Assembly: GCA_002314465.1 (NCBI GenBank) | Contig: DCGA01000131.1 | Location: 15,802 to 30,461, forward strand | Source of the DNA: a bacterium UBA1790 | GTDB lineage: Bacteria; Bacteroidota; Bacteroidia; Bacteroidales; Muribaculaceae | DNA: 14,660 nt | Reading direction: 5' to 3' | In this document: positions 1-5,894 of the stretch, in pieces | How the letters are laid out: each line of letters opens with the position of its first letter | Position numbering within the stretch: the stretch's first letter is position 1 | Made by a program: the position numbers and the translations under genes | Notes under the pieces: model-generated | What the model was told of the DNA's origin: nothing | Databases searched by the model: none | The model's input: only the letters and a program-made list of their open reading frames with translations

Positions 1-234
1 CGAGTACCACAAACTGCTGCGGGCACTCTCGGCAAAGTAGCAGTTGTGTACCTTGAAGCCACGGGTCTCCCAGAAAACATATTTTCCCTCAAAGCGGCAA
101 TCCACAGCCTCGATGTTACTGCTTTCCTTGATAGACGACTCGCCCACATGGATGGTGACACGCTCAAGCCTCAAGTCGTGAGAGGCGTAGAGCGGGCGTT
201 CACCGCCATATTCCTTGTCTTTAATAGTATGCAT
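1..234 (-). CDS. DUF3737 family protein (N-terminal 78 residues; cut by window edge)
   Basis: Reading the minus strand from an ATG at 234 gives 78 codons without a stop up to the window edge. The start reads MHTIKDKEYGGERPLYASHD and continues with a segment containing SNIEAVDCRFEGKY and VFWETRGFKVHNCYF. This pattern (GGERPLYxSHDLRLExVTIHxGESxxKExSNIEAxxCxFEGKYxFW) is what I remember of the DUF3737 family, a family of roughly 280 residues with repeated short strands suggestive of a beta-helix; its biochemical role is not known. There is no signal peptide, so a cytoplasmic location is likely. The start lies 14 bases after the stop of the MATE gene and there is no promoter box between them, so the gene is probably the last or later gene of the same transcript. 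The C-terminal part is outside the window. Assignment is from memory of the family pattern. Confidence 0.82.
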   Translation of the reverse strand, partial: MHTIKDKEYGGERPLYASHDLRLERVTIHVGESSIKESSNIEAVDCRFEGKYVFWETRGFKVHNCYFAESARSSLWYS

Positions 235-248
235 TATAGTTAATTCTT

Positions 249-1631
249 TTAATGTTCAATAAGATTAGGGTTGCGCGAAACCTTGAGGAATCGGCACACA
301 TAGAATACCGCCGCCGTAGACAATCCCACCGGGAATGCCATCCACACGCCCAAAGCACCCCAGTCGAGCGCTACACCCATAATATAACTTAGGGGGATGG
401 AAACCACGATGTAAGAGACAAAGGCGTACTTGATGAGCCTCCTCACATCACCCAGTCCACGCAGTGCATTGACAAAGGTAACCTGGATGCCGTCGCCCAA
501 CTGGTAGAGGATGAGAGGATAGACCAGAACTGCAACGATATCGGAAACATCGGCGTTGTCGGTGAAGAGAATCGCCACATGGTGTCGCAGCGAGAACACG
601 ATGATGCTCATGAAGATGCTAATCACAAATATTATCTGCCACCCGGCAAACGCCGCATGACGCACGCCCTGCATATCGCCGAGTCCGTTATGGTTGCTCA
701 CGCGGATAGTCACCGCCGAAGAAACACCCACATAGAACATGAACATGACATTGGTGAGGCTGAGCATCACCTAATTAGCCGCAAGGACATTGGTGCCCAT
801 CCAGCCAAGGAATACAGCAACCAATGTGAACGAAGCAGCCTCAAGGCCCATCTGGATGCCAATGGGCCATCCCAGACGGTTAAGTAACTTCATATCCTTG
901 ACGCGGGTGCAAGCCTCGCTCCACAAAGCGCGGTATTTATTATACTTGGGGCGGGCAACAAATACGAGCACATACAAGAGCAAAATCACAACACGCGACG
1001 AAGCAGTTGCCCACGCCGCACCCTCAATGCCCATCTCGGGGAAACCGCAATGACCGTAGATAAGCAGGTAATTGCCCACGACATTCCACACATTACCAAT
1101 GAGCATGATGAGCATAGCCACCGAGGTGTCGTTAATGCTATCGGTGAACTGCTTGAATGCTCCCGAAAGCGCCATGAACGGCAACGACAGAATCTGGATT
1201 ACGAGGTAAGGCTGCATGAGCGGGATGAGTTCCTCGGGTTGTCCCATGTAGGGGAGCAAGAAATACACACCCACCAGTGCGACACACATGAGGAGTCCCT
1301 GCAACAGGTCGACAACGATGCTCCCCTTGAGCATCTCGACGATACGCAGGTTCTTGCCCTGGGAATAGAGAGAACCAATCTGCGATACCGAGCCCAACGA
1401 ATAACCCAACGTGAGCAGGAATGCAAGCAGAAACAAGCCGTTGACAAAACCCGCAGCGGCGAGTTCGGCGGTAGAGTGCTGCCCCACCATCACATTGTCG
1501 GCAAAGTTCTGGAACGTGAGACCCACCTGCCCTATCATGATGGGCAGTCCCAGTCGCGTGAGTGCTTTATATTCTTTCGGATAGAAGTATCTCATGATTT
1601 TGCGTGCAAAATTAGCGACAATTTCCCACAT
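249..1631 (-). pseudogene. MATE-family multidrug/Na+ antiporter, interrupted by one in-frame TAG
   Basis: The reading frame from ATG 1631 to TAA 249-251 would encode 460 residues, the normal length for a MATE (NorM/DinF-like) exporter, with about 12 membrane segments. Recognisable landmarks are LTRLGLPIMIGQVG in the first membrane segment, NFADNVMVGQHS after it, and AAN-x-VMLSLTNVMFMF at the join of segments 7 and 8. The frame is broken only by TAG at 771-773, where family members carry a conserved Gln (typical AAHQ or AANQ), so CAG to TAG is the simplest change. The two parts are 286 residues (771-1631) and 173 residues (249-770) in the same frame. GTG and ATG codons follow the TAG directly, so restart of translation giving a separate C-terminal half is conceivable. 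An alternative start is the Met at residue 13. Family assignment is confident; whether the gene is dead, read through or mis-sequenced cannot be decided here. Confidence 0.85.
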
Positions 1632-1694
1632 AACGAAAAATTGCCGCGTCGTTTAAGAATATTTATTACTGTTTAGGTCTCGGGAAAAAACGCA

Positions 1695-1775
1695 TTAAGC
1701 GAAGCAAGTAAATGCTGCTACGATTGATGCGAGAAAAGCGAATAATGCTACTGCAATACTTGTGTTAGTTGTCAT
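1695..1775 (-). CDS. Hydrophobic 26-residue small protein or leader peptide
   Basis: An ATG at 1775 opens 26 sense codons ending in TAA at 1695-1697. The peptide begins MTTNTSIAVALFAF and ends AAFTCFA: a short polar N-terminus followed by about 20 hydrophobic, Ala-rich residues, long enough for one membrane-spanning helix, with a single Cys near the end. It has no charged residue at all. A perfect Bacteroidetes-type promoter box, TACCTTTG, lies 30 bases upstream of the ATG. The peptide sits between the response regulator gene and the MATE gene, 63 bases before the MATE start, with no clear terminator between, so it may be co-transcribed with the exporter. It is too short for standard gene callers. 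I do not recognise the family. It could be a small membrane protein, a regulatory leader peptide or a type I-like toxin peptide; chance is also possible for an ORF this short, although the membrane-like composition argues against that. Confidence 0.5.
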   Translation of the reverse strand: MTTNTSIAVALFAFLASIVAAFTCFA

Positions 1776-1805
1776 CTTCAATAGTCTAAATTGTTATTAA
1801 TGATG

Positions 1806-1813
1806 CAAAGGTA
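1806..1813 (-). promoter_or_regulatory. Bacteroidetes -7 box (TACCTTTG) for the small ORF / MATE unit
   Basis: On the minus strand the sequence TACCTTTG matches the established Bacteroidetes sigma-ABfr -7 consensus TAnnTTTG. It would place a transcript start near 1800 and leave a leader of about 25 bases before the small ORF ATG at 1775. A clear TTTG -33 element at the usual 19-21 base spacing is not visible; a hairpin-forming inverted repeat (1831-1864) lies there instead, so the promoter may depend on an activator. Confidence 0.5.
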
Positions 1814-1830
1814 CTTGATATTGAAGTGAT

Positions 1831-1864
1831 GCATTTGTAAAAAAAGGACATTTTGAACAAATGC
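1831..1864 (-). repeat. Inverted repeat directly after the response regulator stop codon
   Basis: GCATTTGT at 1831-1838 and ACAAATGC at 1857-1864 are perfect 8-base inverted repeats separated by 18 bases. The right arm touches the stop codon (TGA at 1865-1867) of the response regulator gene. On the minus strand the spacer holds AAAA and a run of seven T that can extend the stem, but the seven T lie inside the hairpin and no T-run follows it, so it is not a typical intrinsic terminator. The repeat lies where an upstream regulatory site for the 1806-1813 promoter box would be, so a protein-binding operator or an mRNA 3'-end hairpin are both possible. Confidence 0.5.
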
Positions 1865-2563
1865 TCAAGAAACAATGAGTTTATAGCCAATCCCGCGCAC
1901 ATTAGTAATCTTAATCGTGGGGTCTTTCTCAAGTTTGTGACGCAACTTGGTAATGAACACTTGCAGACTGCGGCCATTGTACAGGCTGTCGTCGCCCCAC
2001 AACTGCATGAGGATGTCGTGGGTAGAAACCACCTGATACTTCTCGGTGGCAAGCATGCGCAGCAGTTCGCTCTCACGGTTAGACAGTTCCTCTGCAAGGC
2101 CGAAGTGCGAAAGAGTCTGATTAACGGTATTAAGCGTGTACTGCCCTATCTGGAACACCGTCTCGCCGCTCGATACGGGTTGTGGCCTTGACGCCGATGC
2201 TCGTTGTACCAAAGCACGCACGCGTACAATGAGTTCAAGCATACTGAACGGTTTCTTCAGATAATCATCACCGCCCAGTTCAAATCCCTCGACCACATCC
2301 TTTATAGCCGAACGTGCAGTGAGGAAAAGCACCGGTGTGGTGCAGCCGCTCTTGCGCAGGCGCTTCACCATCTCAAAACCATCCATGCGCGGCATCATCA
2401 CGTCGGCAACAAGCACATCGGGACACACCGTGGGCATAATCCTGAGGCCTTCCTCGCCGTCATAGGCAGTCACAACCTCAAAACCTTGGGTTGCGAGGGT
2501 TTGCTGGATAATCAATGCCAACGAAGCCTCATCTTCAACAAGCAGTACTTTTATCTTATTCAT
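1865..2563 (-). CDS. OmpR/PhoB-type response regulator of a two-component system
   Basis: The 232-residue protein has a receiver domain (about residues 4-118) and a C-terminal winged-helix DNA-binding domain (about 132-232). Visible receiver residues are the acidic pair E10/D11, the phospho-acceptor D54 in VLVADVMMP, T82 in FLTAR and K104 in LKKPFS. The C-terminal part contains LSNRESELLRMLA, the GRSLQVFITKLRHKL recognition region and the closing NVRGIGYKLIVS, all typical of this family. It would be phosphorylated by the kinase encoded just upstream and would bind promoter DNA. I chose ATG 2563 rather than an earlier in-frame Met at 2608: MNKIKVLLVEDE is the normal beginning of the family and the 15 extra residues do not fit it. 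The start lies inside the end of the kinase gene (overlap 2556-2563), so translation of the two is likely coupled. The target genes are unknown. Confidence 0.93.
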   Translation of the reverse strand: MNKIKVLLVEDEASLALIIQQTLATQGFEVVTAYDGEEGLRIMPTVCPDVLVADVMMPRMDGFEMVKRLRKSGCTTPVLFLTARSAIKDVVEGFELGGDDYLKKPFSMLELIVRVRALVQRASASRPQPVSSGETVFQIGQYTLNTVNQTLSHFGLAEELSNRESELLRMLATEKYQVVSTHDILMQLWGDDSLYNGRSLQVFITKLRHKLEKDPTIKITNVRGIGYKLIVS

Positions 2564-3989
2564 GGAATGTAAGTTTAAATGTAGAACCCACGCCCTTCTC
2601 GCTGTCAAGGCTCACACTGCCCCCCAGTCGCTCCATCATGCTCTTGACATAGTAGAGTCCCAGGCCATAGCCCTTGACATTGTGCAGGTTGCCACTGGGG
2701 ACACGATAGAACTTATCGAAAATGTATTGCTGACGCTCACGCGGTATGCCAATTCCCTTGTCGGCTACCGTCACAACTACAGTGTCGTGCTTTGAGCGTG
2801 CAGCAGTGATGGTGACCTGTGGTGTGCCGTCGGAATACTTGATAGCATTATCGATGAGGTTGCTCACCACGTTGGAGAAGTGCATGCGGTCGGTATGCAA
2901 CTGCAGGTCGGCAGGTACATCAACGGTAAACTCCACGTTGTCCTTAGCCTTGAGGCGGTGCATACCTATGAGTCCGTCAACAACATCGGCCACAACGACA
3001 TCCTCCTTTTGCAACTTCATGTTCTTGCGGCGTTCCATGCTGAGCGACAGAATCTGCTCTACAAGTCCGCTGAGCAAGTTGAGTTGCTCAAGGCTGATGG
3101 TGAGGTAAGACTTTGTCGTTTCGGGATCATTGTTCTCGTTGAAGTTGAGCAGCGCATCATTAGCGGCATAGGCCACAGCAATGGGAGTTTTGAGTTCGTG
3201 AGTTATGTTATTGGTGAAATCGGTCTTCATTTCATCAAGCGCCTTGAGTTTCTTCACCATATTAATAATATAGGAGAAAGAGAGGATGAGCATGATGAGA
3301 GTAAACAGCGAGAACATGAGAACGGAGTTCATCTGCTTGAGCACAATCCAGTAGCGGTCGGCAATGAGCAACTGGTACTCGGTGTTCTTGTTAAGGTCAA
3401 GCACCATGGGGAAAACATCGGCATCGGCCATTGGTGTGCCATAGCAAGCGAGAGTGTCGCAATGCACGCTATCGGTGCGTTGCACGTACAAAGTGGCATG
3501 AGGCACATTCACTCCGAGCGAGTCAAGGCGATGCGAGAGGCAACTCTCGTAATAGTCGAGGTCGATGTCCCTGAGCCTGTCAAGGCCGCTGTGAATGCCA
3601 CGCTGCATGCTCAGACCCACGTTCATCACATCGTCGGCATCGCGCAGCGCTTCTTCAAAATTATTGTTGGGAAGACTGGTATTGAGATTGGTCTGCGACT
3701 CCTCGTCGTCGAGATGTCGCTTGCTCTCGTTCTTGAGTGTGGTCTGCTCCTCGTCGGGCTTAGCGCCAACGGTGACGTCCATACTGCCTCCGAAGTTTTC
3801 ATCCCTCATTTTATTAACACGATGAACGATTTCCTCGAAGTCGGCAGCACGCACAGCCTCTTGCAAGTCGCGCAAGAGAGCAGCGTCGAGTTCCTTATAT
3901 ATATTGACCAACCAGTAGCCCTGGTAGCACGTAACAGCCAGGATTGCCACGGTAGCAATGGTCACAATATATTTCATCGAATATTTCAT
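2556..3989 (-). CDS. Membrane sensor histidine kinase of a two-component system
   Basis: The 477-residue protein has an N-terminal membrane segment (about 6-28), a periplasmic sensor region of about 190 residues (29-220) with a highly charged stretch near 77-100, and a second membrane segment (about 222-243). The cytoplasmic kinase core follows directly, without a recognisable HAMP domain: H-box NNITHELKTP with phospho-acceptor H264, N-box SNVVSNLIDNAIKYSDG (about 372-388), G1 box VADKGIGIP (408-416), F box FDKFYRV (424-430) and G2 box KGYGLGLYYVKS (439-450). All motifs look intact. The sensor region resembles no named domain that I recognise; C177 and C182 are close enough to form a disulfide. 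The gene overlaps the response regulator gene by 8 bases. A promoter box ends only 4 bases before the ATG at 3989, so M5 (3977) is an alternative start. The signal sensed is unknown. Confidence 0.93.
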   Translation of the reverse strand: MKYSMKYIVTIATVAILAVTCYQGYWLVNIYKELDAALLRDLQEAVRAADFEEIVHRVNKMRDENFGGSMDVTVGAKPDEEQTTLKNESKRHLDDEESQTNLNTSLPNNNFEEALRDADDVMNVGLSMQRGIHSGLDRLRDIDLDYYESCLSHRLDSLGVNVPHATLYVQRTDSVHCDTLACYGTPMADADVFPMVLDLNKNTEYQLLIADRYWIVLKQMNSVLMFSLFTLIMLILSFSYIINMVKKLKALDEMKTDFTNNITHELKTPIAVAYAANDALLNFNENNDPETTKSYLTISLEQLNLLSGLVEQILSLSMERRKNMKLQKEDVVVADVVDGLIGMHRLKAKDNVEFTVDVPADLQLHTDRMHFSNVVSNLIDNAIKYSDGTPQVTITAARSKHDTVVVTVADKGIGIPRERQQYIFDKFYRVPSGNLHNVKGYGLGLYYVKSMMERLGGSVSLDSEKGVGSTFKLTFHE

Positions 3990-3993
3990 ATTG

Positions 3994-4001
3994 CAAAGTT
4001 A
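3994..4001 (-). promoter_or_regulatory. Bacteroidetes -7 box (TAACTTTG) for the sensor kinase operon
   Basis: TAACTTTG on the minus strand matches TAnnTTTG exactly. Its last base is only 4 bases from the kinase ATG at 3989, so the transcript would begin at or very near that ATG. Either the mRNA is leaderless or translation starts at the second in-frame ATG (3977). Confidence 0.5.
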
Positions 4002-4019
4002 ACTTAGTTTGTTCTAAGT
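4002..4019. promoter_or_regulatory. Palindrome next to the kinase promoter box, possible operator
   Basis: ACTTAG (4002-4007) and CTAAGT (4014-4019) are 6-base inverted repeats with a 6-base spacer, immediately upstream of the kinase -7 box. Four TTAAC/TTAAG units follow at 4022, 4030, 4040 and 4052. The position is that of an operator or an RNA polymerase spacer element. The binding protein is unknown; the response regulator of the adjacent pair is an obvious candidate by position only. Confidence 0.35.
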
Positions 4020-4099
4020 ATTTAACCAATTAACACTTTTTAACAAACGGGTTAAGACTAAATAAGCAGCGACAGAATAATACACGATACATTGTGTTT

Positions 4100-4107
4100 T
4101 AACTTTG
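4100..4107 (+). promoter_or_regulatory. Bacteroidetes -7 box (TAACTTTG) for the secreted protein operon
   Basis: TAACTTTG on the plus strand fits TAnnTTTG. It would start a transcript near 4112, leaving an AT-rich leader of about 100 bases before the ATG at 4214. No TTTG -33 element is visible at the usual spacing. The leader shows no riboswitch or strong hairpin that I can recognise. Confidence 0.5.
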
Positions 4108-4213
4108 CAAACGATAAGGGATGATATGATTTATCCTAAAAGCCACAGGTGCATACCCAATGCGTTTATAAACTCCTTTTCAAGAAATTATTTATACTAT
4201 AATATCTACAATT

Positions 4214-5863
4214 ATGAAGAAAGTATTACTATTCATGGCGGCTTCACTGCTTTCTCTTGCAGCTGTAGCACAAAATCAAGTTGTGGGCGTTGTTGATACC
4301 CACGAGACAACCAAGGCTGGTGCTCCGGCAAGACGCGTGCTTCCCATCGTAGTCGATGAGATAATCACTAACCCCGAGGGAACAGTAGTTGCTGACGTTC
4401 AGCGCAAAGGATTCTCTTATTACTATGCATCGGGAAGCCTGTATGGTGGCTATAACGATAGTTTCGTTGGCGAATATGTACTCGGCACCGACGGTTCAAT
4501 CTACATCAAGAACCCCTGCGCTTCGATAAACTTCGGTTCATACATTAAGCTCGACAAGGTTGATGAAGAGAACTACGTTTGCCACACTGCACAGCTCGTG
4601 TATGTCTATGACACAGGCACAGGCACTCCCTACACCTACTTTGCAACACGCCTTGTTTTCAAGCAGTATAGCGAGAATTCAATGGGTTACGTTGTTGAAG
4701 AGGTTGACGGCGAGCCCCAGTGCGACGTATACTTCACATTCAAGAACGGTGTCCTCAAGCAGAAGGACCAGACTCTTGAGACCCTCAATGACATTACATA
4801 TCCCCACGAGCTGATTGGTCTGACCAATAGTAGCGGCGGTTGGATTGGCTACGGTGACGGTTGCATCGAGTTCATCAAATCAGATGAGGTTCCCACAACC
4901 CTTCCCGAGGGTGCAGAGGTAAAGACCGGCAGCTTCGCTTATAATGTACTTGCAAGCAAGAGCGGCCGCAACGCTTCAGAGGCAGTTCTCACCAAGTATG
5001 CCGAAGTAGGCGATGAGTTCTACACAACTACCCCCCTCAGCGAAAACATGTGGGTAAAGGGTACAATTAACCGTACCGAAGGTACCGTTACATTCCTTCC
5101 CCAATACATCGGCACAAACAACGCAGTTCACCAGTGGTTCATGCCCGCGGCTTATACCGACAGATTTGATGTTTGGGACGAAGAAGACGGTGATGGCTAT
5201 TATGTTCGCGACATGGAGGCTACCGAGGCTTATGTGTGCAAGTATGAGAACGGTGCAGTTGTATCGGATCCCGCCGACAAGCAGGCATTCGTAGTTAGCC
5301 GCAACGAGACAGAATTGCTCGCATCAGGCGCATATGCAAATGCTGTTTTGCGTCCCTACACCGAGCAGGGCGTAGCTCCCGTTAAGCCTTTCGTTAACCA
5401 TGTAGAGCCCAGTAACGGTATGTGGAGCGAATTCCGCGTTGCAGTATCTAACGTAGATAACAACATGACCTATCTCAATCCCGAGAACCTGTACTATCGC
5501 ATCTACACCCAGAAGGACAGCGATCCCTTCGTGTTTGATCCCGATGACTACATGGACTTCACTACAGCAACAACCGACATCCCCTCAACAGAGGACAACA
5601 TGGACATTGAAACCAACGGTGTATTCCACTGCATCTATTTCTACAATAGTTATAAGGATGTAGGCGTACAGGCAGTATACAAGCTCAATGGTCAGGAATA
5701 TGTATCACCCATCGCATGGTGGGGCGAGAAGGAAGACCCCACTGCAATCAACGACGTAGTTGTTGAGAAGGCAGGTGCTGCCCGCAAGCTCATCATTGAC
5801 GGCCAGATGGTTATCGAGAAGAACGGCAAGCGCTTCAACATCATGGGCCAGCCTGTAAAGTGA
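4214..5863 (+). CDS. Secreted protein of unknown function with Bacteroidales-type C-terminal tail
   Basis: The 549-residue protein starts with a clear signal peptide (MKKVLLFMAASLLSLAAVA, cleavage likely before Q20). Two successive beta-rich stretches, about residues 70-190 and 250-360, share a loose pattern (a TDG- or EGT-type turn, then strands rich in aromatic residues), which suggests a duplicated domain. Around 390-505 a segment beginning VEPSNGMWSEFRVAV looks like an Ig-like fold by its strand pattern. The end, LIIDGQMVIEKNGKRFNIMG, resembles the short C-terminal tails of many Bacteroidales exported proteins, related to type IX secretion sorting domains. No catalytic motif is visible. 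It is the first gene of a unit with the M6 protease gene 31 bases downstream, so the two are probably made and exported together. The function is not recognised; an exported surface or extracellular protein is the safest reading. Confidence 0.8.
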   Translation: MKKVLLFMAASLLSLAAVAQNQVVGVVDTHETTKAGAPARRVLPIVVDEIITNPEGTVVADVQRKGFSYYYASGSLYGGYNDSFVGEYVLGTDGSIYIKNPCASINFGSYIKLDKVDEENYVCHTAQLVYVYDTGTGTPYTYFATRLVFKQYSENSMGYVVEEVDGEPQCDVYFTFKNGVLKQKDQTLETLNDITYPHELIGLTNSSGGWIGYGDGCIEFIKSDEVPTTLPEGAEVKTGSFAYNVLASKSGRNASEAVLTKYAEVGDEFYTTTPLSENMWVKGTINRTEGTVTFLPQYIGTNNAVHQWFMPAAYTDRFDVWDEEDGDGYYVRDMEATEAYVCKYENGAVVSDPADKQAFVVSRNETELLASGAYANAVLRPYTEQGVAPVKPFVNHVEPSNGMWSEFRVAVSNVDNNMTYLNPENLYYRIYTQKDSDPFVFDPDDYMDFTTATTDIPSTEDNMDIETNGVFHCIYFYNSYKDVGVQAVYKLNGQEYVSPIAWWGEKEDPTAINDVVVEKAGAARKLIIDGQMVIEKNGKRFNIMGQPVK

Positions 5864-5894
5864 CAAAATCACTTGATTAACATATAACCTTCTC

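Noticed and set aside
249..1631. TAG recoded as Gln across the genome (alternative genetic code)
   Set aside because: No other gene in the window has an in-frame TAG despite many Gln codons, so a general recoding is unlikely; only this one codon is affected.
2564..2608. Upstream in-frame start for the response regulator
   Set aside because: MNKIKVLLVEDE from 2563 is the standard beginning of the receiver domain; the extra 15 residues lie inside the kinase coding end and do not fit the family.
2880..4007. Open frame of 375 codons on the plus strand, antisense to the sensor kinase gene
   Set aside because: The opposite strand encodes a histidine kinase with all its motifs in order. The antisense product has no signal, domain or coherent composition (rich in His and Val by reverse reading), so it is a by-product of the kinase codon use.
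4108..4213. Possible riboswitch or structured leader before the secreted protein gene
   Set aside because: Only short alternative pairings (for example GGAT with ATCC near 4120-4140) are visible; they are too weak and AT-rich to support a structured RNA.
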